A stretch of DNA of 64,000 bases from Calliopsis andreniformis. Taxonomy: Eukaryota > Arthropoda > Insecta > Hymenoptera > Andrenidae. Where the stretch lies: positions 12,852,001-12,916,000 of the forward strand of contig NW_027480422.1 of NCBI RefSeq assembly GCF_051401765.1, in the 5' to 3' direction. This document shows positions 1 to 13,114 of this stretch, piece after piece (positions within the stretch are counted from its first letter, which is position 1; the number at the start of each line of letters is the position of its first letter). Both the position numbers and the translations under genes were made by a program. Under the pieces are notes generated by a model. That model was not told where the DNA came from. It made no database searches and was given only the letters and a program-made list of their open reading frames with translations.

Positions 1-1155
1 ATCTGGTGGAGCAACGCCCTAGAGTGAAGCCTAGATTGCCCGGAACGTAGAAATGACCGTTACTTTCACAATGTTTGCAATCATTCATTGTATACGATGG
101 AAAAACTCTTGTATTTCAATTGTATTTTATGCTTCTGGCGTTGACTTCTAAAGCCGTAGCGATTCGATGTTGTGGAGCAACGCCCTAGAGTGAAGCCTAT
201 GTTGCACGGAACGTAGAAATGACCATAATCTTCACACTGGTTGCAATTATTCGTTTTATACAATGGAAAAACTGTTCTATTAATTTTGTATTTTATGCTT
301 GGGGCGTTGACTTCCAAGGCCCTAACAATTCGATCTGGTGGAGCAACGCCCTAGAGTAAAGACAAGGTTGCACAGAACGTAAAAATGACCATAACCTTCA
401 CACTGGTTGAAATTATTCGTTTTATACGATGGAAAAGGTGTTGTACTTATATTGTATTTTATGCTTCTGGCGTTGATTTCTTAGGTCCAAACTATTCGAT
501 CTGGTGGACTAACGCCCTAGAGTGAAGCCGAGGTTGCACGGAACGCAGATGTGACCATACCTTTCACACTGGCTGCAATTATTCGTTTTATACAATGGAA
601 GAACTGTTCGATTTATTTTGTATTTTATGCTTCACGCGTTGACTTCTAACGGCCTAGCTATTCGATCTGGTAGAGCAACGCCCTAGAGTGAAGCCTAGGT
701 TGCCCGGAACGTAGAAATGACCGTTACTTTCACAATGTTTGCAATCATTCATTGTATACGATGGAAAAACTCTTGTATTTATATTGTATTTTATGCTTCT
801 GGCGTTGACTTCTAAAGCCGTAGCTATTCGATCTTGTGGAGCAGCGCCCTAGAGTGAAGCCTATGTTGCACGGAACGTAGAAATGACCATAATCTTCACA
901 CTGGTTGCAATTATTCGTTTTATGCAATGGAAAAGCTGTTCTATTAATTTTGTATTTTATGCTTGGGGCGTTGACTTCCAAGTCCCTAACAATTCGGTCT
1001 GGTGGAGCAACGCCCTAGAGTAAAGACAAGGTTGCACGGAACGTAGAAATGACCATAACTTTCACACTGGTTGAAATTATTCGTTTTATCCGATGGAAAA
1101 GGTGATGTATCTATATTGTATTTTATGCTTCTGGCGTTGACTTCTAAGGTCCTAG
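1..1155. repeat. 4-mer higher-order repeat, 664 bp, 1.7 copies
   Basis: Copy one is 1-664 and copy two is 665 to about 1155. The period is exactly 4 x 166. Matched positions keep the same private variants, for example ACAATGTTTGCAATCATTC at 70 and 734, and GGGGCGTTGACTTCCAAG at 301 and 965. The copies differ at scattered bases and diverge after about 1150. The first copy may be part of a longer run that starts before the window. There is no gene here. Confidence 0.85.
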
Positions 1156-2304
1156 CTATTCAATCTCGTGAGGCAACGTCCAAGGGTGAAGCCTATGTCG
1201 CCCGAAACGTAGTAATGACCATTGCTTTCACACTGGTTGCAATTATTCTTTTCAACGATGGAAAACAGTTGTATTTTTATTGTATTTTATGCTTCTGGCG
1301 CTGACTTCTAAGTCCCTTGCTATTCGAACTGGTGGAGCAACGCCCTTGAGCGAAGCCTAGGTTGCCCGGAACGTAGAAATGACCTGTACTTTCGCACTGG
1401 TTGCAATTATTCCTGTTATACGATGGAAAAACTGTGGCACTTTTATTGTATTTTATGCTTCTGGCGATGAATTCTAAGTCCCTAACTATGCGATCTGGTG
1501 GAGAAACGCCCTACAGTTAAGCAGAGGTTGCCCGGAACGTAGAAATGACCTTTACTTTCACACTGTTTGCAAATATACAGTATACACGATAGAAACACTG
1601 TTGTATCTATTTTGTATTTTATGCTTCTGGCGCTGACTCCTTAGGTCCTAACTATCGGATATGGTGGATCAACGCCCTAGAGTGAAGCCTAGGTCGCCGG
1701 AAACGTAGAAATGACCACTACTTTCACTCTGGTTGCAATTATTCATGCTATACGATGGAAAAACTGTCGTATTTTTATTGTATTTTATGCTTCTGGCGTT
1801 GACTTCTTAGGCCCTAACTATTCGATCTGGTGGAGCAACGCCCTGGAGTGAAGCCTGGGTTGCGCGTAACGTAGAAATGACCATTACCTTCACACTGTTT
1901 GCAAATATACATTATATACGATGGAAAAGCTGCTGTATCTATTTTGTGTTTTATGCTTCTGGCGCTGACTTCTTAGGTCCTCACTATTGGATCTGGTGGA
2001 GCAACGCCCATGGGTGAAGTCTAGGTTGCGCGGAACGTAGAAATGACCATAAATTTCACACTGGTTTCATTTATTCGTTTTATACAATGGAAAAACTGTT
2101 GTATTTATTTTGTATTTGGTGCTTCTGTCGTTGACTTCTTAGGCCCTAACTATTGGATGCGGTGGACCAACGCCCTCGAGTGAACCATAGGTTGCCCGGA
2201 ACCTGGTAATGACCATCACTTCTCACATTTGTTGCAATTATTCCCGTTATACGATGGAAAAACTGTTGTATTTTTATTGCATTTTAGGTTTCGGGCGTTG
2301 CCTT
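1156..2304. repeat. Divergent single monomers, left part
   Basis: About seven monomers with no local HOR. The stretch 1365-1680 recurs at 3026-3341 (offset 1661, ten monomers plus 1 bp), sharing GAGAAACGCCCTACAGTTAA and the CAAATATACA variant. Similar CAAATATACA monomers recur at 1891, 6891, 8550 and 10039. No coding or RNA feature is visible. Confidence 0.8.
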
Positions 2305-2911
2305 CTAGGGCCCTAGCTATTCGATCTGGTGGAGCAACGCCGTAGAGTGAAGCCTGGGTCGCCCGAAACGTAGAAATGACCATTACATTAACTCTGGTTG
2401 TAATTATTCCTGTTATACGATAAAAAAACTGTACTATTTTTATTGTATTTTATGCTTCAGGTGTTGACTTCTAAGGCCGTAGCTAATCGATGTGTTGGGG
2501 CAACGCCCTAGAGTGAAGCCTAGGTTGCCCGGAACGAAGAAACGGCCATTACTTTCACACTGGTTGCAATTATTCCTTTTATACGATGGAAAAACTGTTG
2601 TATTTTTATTGTATTTTATACTTCTGGCGTTGACTTCTAAGTCCCTAGCTATTCGATCTAGTGGAGCAACGCCCTAGAGCGAAACCTGGATTGCCCGGAA
2701 CGTAGAAATGACCTGTACTTTCACACTGGTTGCAATTATTCCTGTTATACGATGGAAAGACTGTTGTACTTATGTTGTATTTTATACTGCAGGCGTTGAC
2801 TTCTAAGGCCCTAACTATTCGATGTGGTTGAGCAACGCCCTAGAGCAATACCTAGGTTGCCCGGAACGTAGAAATAACCATTACCATCACGCTTGTTGCA
2901 ATTATTCCCGT
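2305..2911. repeat. Block copied 9.6 kb downstream (copy 1)
   Basis: This stretch of about 607 bp (3.7 monomers) is nearly identical to 11929-12535, at a constant offset of 9624 bp (58 monomers minus 4 bp). Shared private variants include GCCTGGGTCGCCCGAAACG, ATTACATTAACTCTGG, a GGGGCAACGCC monomer and GAGCAATACCTAGG. Identity drops on both sides, so it is a discrete copied segment and not general satellite similarity. Confidence 0.85.
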
Positions 2912-3784
2912 TATACGATGGAAAAACTGTTGTACTTTTATTGTATTTTATGTTTCGGGCGTTGACTTCTAAGGCCCTAGCTATTCGATATGGTGGAGCA
3001 CCGCCCTGTAGTGAAGCCTAGGTTGCCCGGAAAGTAGAAATGACCTGTACTTTCACACTGGTTGCAGTTATTCCTGTTATACGATGGAAAAGCTGTTGCA
3101 TTTTTAATGCATTTTATGCTTCTGTCGTCGAATTCTAATTCCCTAACTATACGATCTGGTGGAGAAACGCCCTACAGTTAAGCCTAGGTTGCCTGGAACG
3201 TAGAAATGACCTTTACTTTCACACTGTTTCCAAATATACATTATATACGATAGAAAAACTGTTGTATCTATTTTGTATTTTATGCTTCTGGCGCTGACTT
3301 CTTAGGTCCTAACTATTGGATCTGGTGGAGCAACGCCCTGCGGTGAAGCCTACGTTGCTCGGAATGCAGAAATGACCATTACCTTCACACTGTTTGCGAT
3401 TATTCATTTTATACGATGGTTAAACTATTGTACATATATCGTATTTTATGCTTCTGGCGTTGACTTCTTAGGCCCTAACTATTCGATCAGGTGGAGCAAC
3501 GCCCTAGGGTGAAGCATAGCTTGCCCGGAACGTAGAAATGACCATACCTTTCAGACTGGTTGCAATTGTTTCTGATATACGATGAAAAAAATGTTGTATT
3601 TTTATTGTATTTTATGCTTCAGGCGTTGACTTCTAAGGCCCCAACTATTCGACGTGGTTGAGCGACGCCCTAGAGCAAAACCTAGGTTGCTCGGAATGTA
3701 GAAATGACCATTACCTTCACACTGTTTGCGATTATTCATTTTATACGATGGAAAAGCTGTTGTATTTATATTGTATTTTATGCT
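2912..3784. repeat. Divergent monomers between two copied blocks
   Basis: About five monomers with no strong partner at the 9.6-kb offset. They include 3026-3341, which matches 1365-1680. This five-monomer interval is missing from the otherwise parallel region at 12536-12578, which indicates a deletion there or an insertion here of about 830 bp. Confidence 0.75.
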
Positions 3785-4320
3785 TCTGGAGTTGACTTCT
3801 AAGGCCCTATGTATTCGATCTGGTGGAGCAATGCCTCAGAGTTAAGCCTAGTATGCCCGGAACGTAGAAATGGCCATTACTTTCACACTGGTTGCAATTA
3901 CTCGTTTTATACGGTGGAAAGACTGTTGTATTTATATTGTATTTTATGCTTCTGGCGTTGACTTCTAAGGCCGTCGCTATTCGATGTGGTGGAAGAACGC
4001 CCTATAGTGAAGCCTAGGTTGCCCGGAACTTAGAAACGACCATTACTTTCACACTGGTTGCAATTATGCCAGTTATACGTTGGTAAAACTGTTGCATTTT
4101 TATTGTATTGTATGCGTCTGGAGTTGTTTTCTAACGCCCCAACTATTCGACCTTGTGGAGCAACGCCCTAGAGTGAAGTCTAGGTTGCACGTAACGTAGA
4201 AATGCCGTTTTCTTTCACACTGGTTGTACTTATTCCTGTTATACGATGGATAAACTGCCCTATTTTTATTTTATTTTATGCTTCTGGCGTTGACATCTAA
4301 GGCCCTAGCTATCCGATCTG
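3785..4320. repeat. Second copied block (copy 1)
   Basis: Matches 12579-13114 at an offset of 8794 bp (53 monomers minus 4 bp). Shared variants in order are CCCTATGTATTCGATCTGG, GCCTAGTATGCCCGG, TTATACGGTGGAAA, a short TTATGCCA segment, TATGCGTCTGGAGTTG and a T-rich stretch near 4264. With 2305-2911 it shows that the 2.3-4.3 kb and 11.9-13.1 kb regions derive from the same ancestral segment. Confidence 0.83.
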
Positions 4321-4892
4321 GTGGAGCAACGCCCTTGGGTGGAGCCTAGGTTGCCCGGAACGTAGAAATGACCATCACCTTCACTCTGGTTGCAATTATT
4401 CCTGTTATACGATGAAAAAGCTGTTGTATCCTTATTGTATTTTATGCTTCTGTCGTTGACTTCTTAGGCCCTAACTATTGGATCTGGTGGACCAACACCC
4501 TAGAGTGAAGCCTAGGTTGCCCGGAACGTGGAAATGACCATCACGTTCACATTTGTTGCAATTATTCCCGTTATACGATGGAAAAACTGATGTATTTTTA
4601 TTGTATTTTATGTTTCGGTCGTTGACTTCTAAGGCGCTAGCTATTCGATATGGTGGAACAACGCCCTAGAGTGAAGCCTAGGTCGCCCGAAACGTAGAAA
4701 TGACCATTACTTTCACTCTGGTTGCAATTATTCATGCTATACGATGGAAAAACTGTTGTATTTTTATTGTATTTTATGCGTCTGGAGTTGTTTCCTAATT
4801 CCCCAACTAATCGACCTGGTGGAGCAACGCCGTAGAGTGATGTCTAGGTTGCACGGAACGTAGAAGTGACCATAGCTTTCACACTGGTTGTA
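4321..4892. repeat. Monomers with a distant copy 23.5 kb away
   Basis: About 4345-4640 matches 27893-28188 (offset 23,548 bp at the marker CTGTCGTTGACTTC) and again 29219-29514. Shared variants include CACCTTCACTCTGGTTGC, CTGTCGTTGACTTCTTAGG, CTATTGGATCTGGTGGACC, and CACGTTCACA with CCCGTTATACG. The remainder to 4892 is divergent monomers, including a second GCGTCTGGAGTTG type near 4769. Confidence 0.75.
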
Positions 4893-6637
4893 ATTATTCG
4901 TTTTATACGATGGAAAGACCATTGTATTTATATTGTATTTTATAGTTATGGCGTTGTCTTCTAGGGCCGTAGCTATTCGATGTGGTTGAGCGATGCCCTA
5001 GAGTGAAGCCTAGGTTGCCCGGAACGTAGAAGTGACCATAGCTTTCATACTGGTTGCAATTATTCGTTTTATATGATGGTAAAACTGTTGTACTTATGTT
5101 GTATTTTATTCTTCTGGCGTTGAATTCTAAGTCCCTAGCTATTCGATCTGGTGGAGCAACGCCCTGGAGTTAAGCCTAGGATGCTCGGAACGTAGAAATG
5201 ACCATAACTTGCACACTGGTTGCAGTTATTCGTTTTATACAATGGAAAAACTGTACTATTTATTTTATATTTTATGCTTCGGGAGTCGACATCTGAGGCC
5301 CTAACTATTCGATCTGGTGGAGCAACGCCCTAGAGTGAAGCATAGGTTACCCGGAATATAGAAATGACCAGTACTTTCACTCTGGTTGTAGCTTTCCTGT
5401 TATACGATGGAAAAACTGTTGCATTTTTATTGTATTTTATACTTCTGGCGTTGTATTCAGAGTCCCTAGCTATTCGATCTGGTGGAGCAACGCACTGGAG
5501 TTAAGCCTAGGTTGCCCGGAACGTAGAAATGACCATAACATTCACACTGCTTGCAACCATTCATTTTATACGATGGAAAAGCTGTTGTATTTATATTGTA
5601 TTTTATGCTTCTGGAGTTGACTTCTAAGGCCGTAGCTATTCGATCTGGTGGAGCAACGCCCTAGGGTGAAGCCTAGGTTGCCCGGAACGTAGAAATGACC
5701 ATAACTATCAGACTGGTTGCAATTATTCGTTTTATACGATGGAAAGACCATTGTATTTATATTGTATTTTATAGTTATGGCGTTGTCTTCTAGGGCCGTA
5801 GCTATTCGATGTGGTTGAGCAACGCCCTAGAGTGAAGCCTAGGTTGAACGGAACGTAGAAGTGACCATAGCTTTCATACTGGTTGCAATTATTCGTTTTA
5901 TAAGATGGAAAGGCTGTTGTATTTATTTTGTATTTGTTGCTCCTGGCGATGACTTCTTAGGCCCTAGCTATTGGATTTGGTGGTCCAACGCCCTAGAGTG
6001 AAGCCTAGGTTGCCGGGGACGTAGAAATGACCATGACATACACACTGGTTGCAATTATTCGTTTTATACGATGGAAAAACTGTTGTATTTTTATTTTATT
6101 TTAGGCTTCTGTCGTTGACTTCTAAGTCCATAGCTATTCGATCTGGTGGAGCAACGCCCTAGAGTGAAGCCTAGGCTGCCCGGACCGTAGAAATGACCAT
6201 CACCTTCACTCTGGTTGCAATTATTCCTGTTATACGATGGAAAAACTGTTGTATTTATATTATATTTTATGCTTCAGGCGCTGACTTCTTAGGCCCTAAC
6301 CTTCCGATCTGGTGGAGCGACGCACTGGAGTGAAGCCTAGGTTGCCCGGACCGTAGAAATGACAATTACCTTCACACTGTTTGCGATTATTCATTTTATA
6401 CGATAGTAAAACTGTTGTACTTATGTTGTATTTTATTCTTCTGGCGTTGAATTCTAAGTCCCTGGCTATTCGATCTGGTGGAGCAACGCCCTGGAGTTAA
6501 GCCTAGGTTGCCCGGAACGTAGAAATGACCATAACATTCACACTGTTTGCAACCATTCATTTTATACGATGGAAAAGCTGTTGTATTTATATTGTATTTT
6601 ATGCTTCTGGAGTTGACTTCTAAGGCCGTAGCTATTC
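4893..6637. repeat. Short-range shuffled monomers
   Basis: Three local duplications at different spacings overlap. 4893-5066 matches 5722-5895 (829 bp, five monomers), 5075-5175 matches 6402-6502 (1327 bp, eight monomers), and 5480-5640 matches 6476-6636 (996 bp, six monomers). Shared markers include GGAAAGACCATTG, TATAGTTATGGCGTTGTC, TTATTCTTCTGGCGTTGAA and GCAACCATTC. The mixture of spacings suggests repeated small unequal exchanges. No gene is present. Confidence 0.8.
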
Positions 6638-7214
6638 GGTGTGGTGGAGCAACGCCCAAGAGTGAAACCTAGGTTGCCCGGAACGTAGAAATGACCATTA
6701 CTTTCACACTGGTTGCAACTATTCATTTATACGATGGAAAAACTGTAGTATTTTTATTGTATTTTATGCTTCTGGCGTTGACTTCTAAGTCCCTAGCTAT
6801 TCCATCATGTGAAGCAGCGCTCTACAGCGAAACCTAGGTTGCCCGGAACGTAGAAATGACCTTTACTTTCACACTGTTTGCAAATATACATTATATACGA
6901 TGGAAAAGCTGTTGTATTTATATTGTATTTTATGCTTCTGGCGTTGTCTTCTTAGGCACTAACTATTCGATCTGGTGGAGGAATGCTCCAGAGCAAAGCC
7001 TAGGTTGCCCGGAACGTATAAATGACCAGGACTTTCATACTGATTGCAATTATGCGTTTTATACGGTGGAAAAACTGTTGTACTTATATTGTATTTTATG
7101 CTTCTGGCATTGACTTCTAAGGCCCTAACTATTCGATGTGGTGGAGCAACGCCATAGAGCGAAACCTAGGTTGCTCGGAACATAGAAATGACCATTACTT
7201 GCACACAGGTTGCA
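6638..7214. repeat. Monomers ancestral to the adjacent 3-mer HOR
   Basis: The monomer starting GGTGTGGTGG at 6638 is copied at 7467 and 7964, and it carries the 1-bp deletion ATTCATTTATACG that also marks the 3-mer repeat. 6856-7010 is matched at 8514-8668 (offset 1658, ten monomers minus 2 bp) through the GAGGAATGCTC variant. Confidence 0.75.
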
Positions 7215-8440
7215 ATTATTCATTTTATACTATGGAAAAACTGTTGTACATATATCGTATTTTATGCTGTTGGCGTTGACTTCTTAGGCCTTCACTATTC
7301 GATCTGGTTGAGCAACGCCCTAGTGTGAAGCCTAGGTTGGCCGGAACGCAGCAATGACCATAACTATCAGACTGGTTGCAATTATTAGTTTTATAGGATA
7401 GAAAGACTGTTGTTTTTATTTTGTATTTTATGCTTCGGGCGTTGACTTCTAAGGCCCTAACTATTCGGTGTGGTGGAGCAACGCCCAAGAGTGAAACCTA
7501 GGTTGCCCGGAACGTAGAAGTGACCATTACTTTCACACTGGTTGCAATTATTCATTTATACGATGGAAAAACTGTTGTATTTTTATTGTATTTTATGCTT
7601 CTGGCGTTGACTACTAAGTCCCTAGCTATTCGATCTGGTGGAGCAGCGCTCTACAGCGAAACCTAGGTTGCCCGGAACGTAGAAATGGCCATGACTTTCA
7701 CACTGGTTGCAATTATTCATTATATACGATGGAAAAACTGTTGTACATATATCGTATTTTATGCTGTTGGCGTTGACTTCTTAGGCCCTCACTATTCGAT
7801 CTGGTTGAGCAACGGCCTAGGGTGAAGCCTAGGTTGCCCGGAACGTAACAATGACCATAACTATCAGACGGGTTGCAATTATTAGTTTTATAGGATAGAA
7901 AGACTGTTGTTTTTATTTTGTATTTTATGCTTCGGGCGTTGACTTCTAAGGCCCTAACTATTCGGTGTGGTGGAGCAACGCCCAAGAGTGAAACCTAGGT
8001 TGCCCGGAACGTAGAAGTGACCATTACTTTCACACTGGTTGCAATTATTCATTTATACGATGGAAAAACTGTTGTATTTTTATTGTATTTTATGCTTCTG
8101 GCGTTGACTTCTAAGTCCCTAGCTATTCGATCTGGTGGAGCAGCGCTCTACAGCGAAACCTAGGTTGCCCGGAACGTAGAAATGGCCATGACTTTCACAC
8201 TGGTTGCAATTATTCATTATATACGATGGAAAAACTGTTGTACCTATATCGTATTTTATGCTGTTGGCGTTGACTTCTTAGGCCCTCACTATTCGATCTG
8301 GTTGAGCAACGCCCTAGGGTGAAGCCTAGGTTGCCCGGAACGTAACAATGACCATAACTATCAGACTGGTTGCAATTATTCGTTTTATAGGATGGAAAGA
8401 CTGTTGTATTTATTTTGTATTTTATGCTTCGAGTGTTGAC
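7215..8440. repeat. 3-mer higher-order repeat, 497 bp, about 2.5 copies
   Basis: Copies are 7215-7711, 7712-8208 and a partial 8209-8440. The period is 3 x 166 minus 1. The missing base is a visible deletion in one monomer (ATTCATTTATACG in place of ATTCATTTTATACG). Private markers are TTATGCTGTTGGCG, GGTTGAGCAACG with GTAACAATGACC, TTATAGGAT, and GAGCAGCGCTCTACAG. Copies two and three share CGTAACAATG while copy one has CGCAGCAATG. Confidence 0.9.
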
Positions 8441-11035
8441 TGCTAAGGCCCTAACTATTCGATCTGGTGGAGCAACGCCCTACAGTTAAGCCTAGGTTGC
8501 CCGGAACGTAGAAATGACCTTTACTTTCACACTGGTTGCAAATATACATTATATACGATGGAAAAGCTGTTGTATTTATATTGTATTTTATGCTTCTGGC
8601 GTTGACTTCTTAGGCACTAGCTATTCGATCTGGTGGAGGAATGCTCTAGAGTAAAGCCTAGGTTGCCCGGAACGTAGAAATGACCATAACAATTAGACTG
8701 GTTGTAATTATTCGTTTTATAGGATGGAAAGGCTGTTGTATTTATATTGTGTTTTATAGTTATGGCGCTGTCTTCTGCGGCCGTCGCTTTATTCGATGTG
8801 GTTGAGCAACGACCTAGAGTGAAGCCTAGGTTGCCCGGAACGTATAAATGACCATAACTTTCATACTGATTGCAATTATGCGTTTTATACGATGGAAAAG
8901 CTGTTGTATTTCTATTGTATTTTATGCTTCTGGCGTTGACTTGTTAGGCCCTAGCTATTCGAACTGGTGGAGCAACGCCCTAGAGAGAAGCCTAGATTGC
9001 CCGGAACGTAGAAATGACCATTACCTTCAGGCTTGCTGCAACTATTCCTGTTATACGATGAAAAAACTGTTGCATTTTTATTGTATTTTATGCTTCAGGC
9101 GTTCACTTCTAAGGCCGTAGCTATTCGATGTGGTGGAGCAACGACCTAGAGTGAAGGCTAGGTTGCCCGGAACATAGTAATGACGATTACTTCCTCACTG
9201 TTTGCAATTATTCATTTTATACATGGAAAAACTGTTGTACTTATATTGTATTTTATGCTTCTGGCATTGACTTCTAAGGCCCTAACTATTCGATGTGGTG
9301 GAGCAACGCCATAGAGCGAAACCTAGGTTGCCCGGAACGTAGAAATGACCATAACTATCAGACTGGTTGCAATTACTCGTTTTAGAGGATGGAAAGACTG
9401 TTGTATTTATATTGTATTTTATAGTTATGGCGTTGTCTTCTAGGGCCGTAGCTAGTCGATGTGGTTGAGCAACGCCCTAGAGTGAAGCCTAGGTTGCCCG
9501 GAACGTAGAAATGACCATAGCTTTCATCCTGGTTGCAATTATTCGTTTTATACGATGGAAAAACAGTTATACTTATGTTGTATTTTATTCTTCTGGTGTT
9601 GAATTCTAATTCCCTAGCTATTCGATCTGGTGGAGTAACGCCCTTGAGTGAAGCCTAGGTTACCCGGAACACAGAAGTGACCAGTACTTTCACACTGGTT
9701 GCAGTTATTCCTGTTATACGATGGAAAAACTGATGCATTTTTATTATATTTTATGCTTCTGGCGTTGACTTCTAAGTCCCTAGCTATTCGATCTGGTGGA
9801 GCAAGGCTCTAGAGCGAAGCCTAGGTTGCCCGGAACGTAGAAATGACCTGTACTTTCACACTGGTTGCAGTTATTCCTGTTATACGATGGAAAAACTGAT
9901 GCATTTTTATTATTTTTTATGCTTCTGGCGTTGACTTCTAAGTCCCTAACTATGCGATCTGGTGAATCAACGCCCTACAGTTAAGCCTAGGTTGCCCGGA
10001 ACGTAGAAATGACATTTACTTTCACACTGTTTGCAAATATACATTATATACGATGGAAAAGCTGTTGCATTTATATTGTATTTTATGCTTCTGGCCTCGA
10101 CTTCTAAGGCCGTAGCTGTTCGATGTGTTGCAGCAACTCCCTAGAGTGAAGCCTAGGTTGCGAGGAACGAAGAAGTGACCATAACTTTCATACTGGTTGC
10201 AATGATTCGTTGTATACGATGGAAAAACTATTGTATTTATATTGTATATTATGCTTCTGGCGTTGACTTCTAAGGCCGTAGCTGTTCGATGTGTTGGAGC
10301 AACTCTCTAGAGTGAAGCCTAGGTTGCCAGGAACGTAGAAGTGACCATATCTTTCACACGGTTTGCAATTATTCCTGTTATACGGTGATAAAGCTGTTGT
10401 ATTTATATTGTATTTAATGCTTCTGGCGTTGACTTGTTAGGCCCTAACTATTCGGACTGGTGGTGCAACGCCCTAGAGTGAACCCCAGGTTGCTCGGAAC
10501 GTAGAAATGACCATTACTTTCACACTGGTTGCAAATAATCGTTTTTTACAATGGAAAAAGTGTTCTATTTATTTTGTATTTTATGCTTGGGGCGTTGACT
10601 TCTAAGGCCCTAACTATTCGATCTGGTGGAGCAACGCACTAGAGTGAAGTATAGGTAGCCCGGAACGTAGAAATGACCATTACTTTCACACTGGTTGCAA
10701 TTATTCCTTTTATACGATGGAAAAACTGTTGTATTTTTATTGTATTTTATGCTTCTGGCGTTGACTTCTAAGTCCCTAGCTATTCGATCTGGTGGAGCAA
10801 CGCTCTACAGCGAAACCTAGGTGGCCGGAACGTAGAAATGACCATAACTTTCACACTGCTTACAATTACTCCCGTTATACGATGGACATACTGTTTGATA
10901 TTTATTGTACTTTATGCTTCTGGCGTTGACTTCTAAGACCCTATGTATTCGGTCTGGCGCAGCAATGACTCAGAGTGAAGTCTAGGATGCCCGGAACGTA
11001 GAAATGGCCATTACTTTCACACTGGTTGCTATTTA
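8441..11035. repeat. Mixed monomers with small local duplications
   Basis: About 15-16 monomers without a sustained HOR. Adjacent monomers near 9711 and 9877 share AACTGATGCATTTTTATTAT, and those near 10100 and 10266 share GTAGCTGTTCGATGTGTTG, so single-monomer tandem duplication is seen twice. Other monomers match 5.7-7.2 kb, such as GTATAAATGACC at 8844 and GCCATAGAGCGAAACC at 9309. No gene, RNA or mobile element is visible. Confidence 0.78.
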
Positions 11036-11640
11036 CCGTTTTATACGATGGAAAAACTGTAGTATTTTTATTTTATTTTATGCTTCAGGCGTTGACTTCC
11101 AAGGTCGTAGCTATTCGATGTGGTGGAGCAACGCCCTACAGTGAAGCCTAGGTTGCCCGGAACGTAGAAATGACCATTAACTTTCACACTGGTTGCAATT
11201 ATTCCTGTTATACGATTGAAAAACTGTTGTAATTTTATTTTATTTTATGCTTCTGGCGTTGACTTCTAAGGCCATAGCTATTCGATGTGGTGGAGCAATG
11301 CCCTAGAGTGAAGCCTAGGATGCCCGCAACGTAGAAATGACCATATCTTTCACACTGTTTGCAATTATTCCTGTTATACGATTGAAGAACTGTTGTATTT
11401 ATATTGTATTTTATGCTTCTGGCGTTGACTTCTAAGGCCGCAGCTATTCGATGTGGTGGAGCAACGCCCTAGAGTGAAGCGTAGGTTGCCCGGAACGTAG
11501 AAATGACCATACCTTTCACACTGGTTGCAATTATTCCTGTTATACAAGGGAAAAAGTGTTGTATTTATATTGTATTTTATGCTTCTGGCGTTGACTTCCT
11601 GGGCCCTAACTATTCTATCTGGAGGAGCAACGCCCTAGAG
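11036..11640. repeat. Block R, copy 1 (CATTAACTTTC monomers)
   Basis: Matches block R at 15520-16240 (offset 4480) and 19337-19890 (a further 3817). It is marked by GACTTCCAAGGTCGTAGC, the one-base insertion ACCATTAACTTTC, and TTGTAATTTTATTTTATTTT, then by ATGCCCGCAACG and TATACAAGGGAAAAAGTG monomers. The 15.6-kb copy has one extra monomer compared with this one. Confidence 0.83.
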
Positions 11641-11928
11641 TGAAGCCTAGGTTGCCCGGAATGCAGAAATGACCATCACTTTCACACTGGTGTCAATTAT
11701 TCCTGTTATACGATGGAAAAGCTGTTGTATTTATATTGTATTCTATGCTTCTGACGTTGTCTCCTTAGGCCCTAACTAGTGAATCTGGTGGACCAACGCC
11801 CTAGAGTGAAGCCTATGTTGTCCGGAACGTAGAAATGACCATATCCTTCACACTGGTTGCATTTATTCCTTTTAACGACGGAAAAACTGATGTATTTATA
11901 TGGTATTTTACGCTTCTGGCGTTGACTT
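11641..11928. repeat. Monomers with TTGTCC and AACGACGG variants
   Basis: The monomer around 11818-11900 (TATGTTGTCCGG, TTTTAACGACGG, ATATGGTATTTTA) recurs at about 19947-20040, partly at 20446-20530, and in a changed form near 24420-24515. It is a useful marker for tracing rearrangement in the 11-25 kb mosaic. Confidence 0.75.
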
Positions 11929-13114
11929 CTAGGGCCCTAGCTATTCGATCTGGTGGAGCAACGCCGTAGAGTGAAGCCTGGGTCGCCCGAAACGTAGAAA
12001 TGACCATTACATTAACTCTGGTTGTAATTATTCCTGTTATACGATAAAAAAACTGATCTATTTTTATTGTATTTTATGCTTCAGGTGTTGACTTCTAAGG
12101 CCGTAGCTAATCGATGTGTTGGGGCAACGCCCTAGAGTGAAGCCTACGTTGCCCGGAACGAAGAAACGGCCATTACTTTCACAATGGTTGCAATTATTCC
12201 TTTTATACGATGGAAAAACTGTTGTATTTTTATTGTATTTTATACTTCTGGCGTTGACTTCTAAGTCCCTAGCTATTCGATCTAGTGGAGCAACGCCCTA
12301 GAGCGAAACCTGGATTGCCCGGAACGTAGAAATGACCTGTACTTTCACACTGGTTGCAATTATTCCTGTTATACGATGGAAAGACTGTTGTACTTATGTT
12401 GTATTTTATGCTTCAGGCGTTGACTTCTAAGGCCCTAACTATTCGACGTGGTTGAGCAACGCCCTAGAGCAATACCTAGGTTGCCCGCAACGTAGAAATA
12501 ACCATTACCATCACGCTTGTTGCAATTATTCCTGTTATACGATGGACAAACTGTTGGATTTTGATTGTACTTTGTGCTTCTGGCGTTGACTTCTAAGGCC
12601 CTATGTATTCGATCTGGAGGAGCAATGCCTCAGAGTTAAGTCTAGTATGCCCGGAACGTAGAAATGGCCATTACTTTCACACTGGTTGCAATTACTCGTT
12701 TTATACGGTGGAAATACTGTTGTATTTATATTGTATTTTATGCTTCTGGGGTTGACTTCTAAGGCCGTAGCTATTCGATGTGGTGGAACAACGCCCTAGA
12801 GTGAAGCCTAGGTTGCCCGGAACGTAGAAATGACCATTACCATCACACTGGTTGCAATTATGCCATTTATACGTTGGTAAAACTGTTGTATTTTTATTGT
12901 ATTGTATGCGTCTGGAGTTGTTTTCTAAGGCCCCAACTATTCGACCTGGTGGAGCAACGCCCTAGAGTGAAGTCTAGGTTGCACGCAACGTAGAAATGCC
13001 CATTTCTTTCACACTGGTTGTAATTATTCCTGTTATACGATGGAATAACTGCTCTATTTTTATTTTATTTTATGCTTCTGGCGTTCACTTCTAATGCCCT
13101 GGCTATTCGATCTG
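11929..13114. repeat. Rearranged copy of the 2.3-4.3 kb region
   Basis: 11929-12535 copies 2305-2911 and 12579-13114 copies 3785-4320. The two offsets (9624 and 8794) differ by 830 bp, exactly five monomers, so five monomers are absent here. The join near 12536-12578 falls in a monomer of the ATGGACAAACTGTTGGAT type. Base differences are scattered between the pairs. Confidence 0.82.

Noticed and set aside
120..140. TATA-like and AT-rich segments as promoters
   Set aside because: The TGTATTTTATGC stretch is present in every monomer with no adjoining gene, so no promoter call can be supported.
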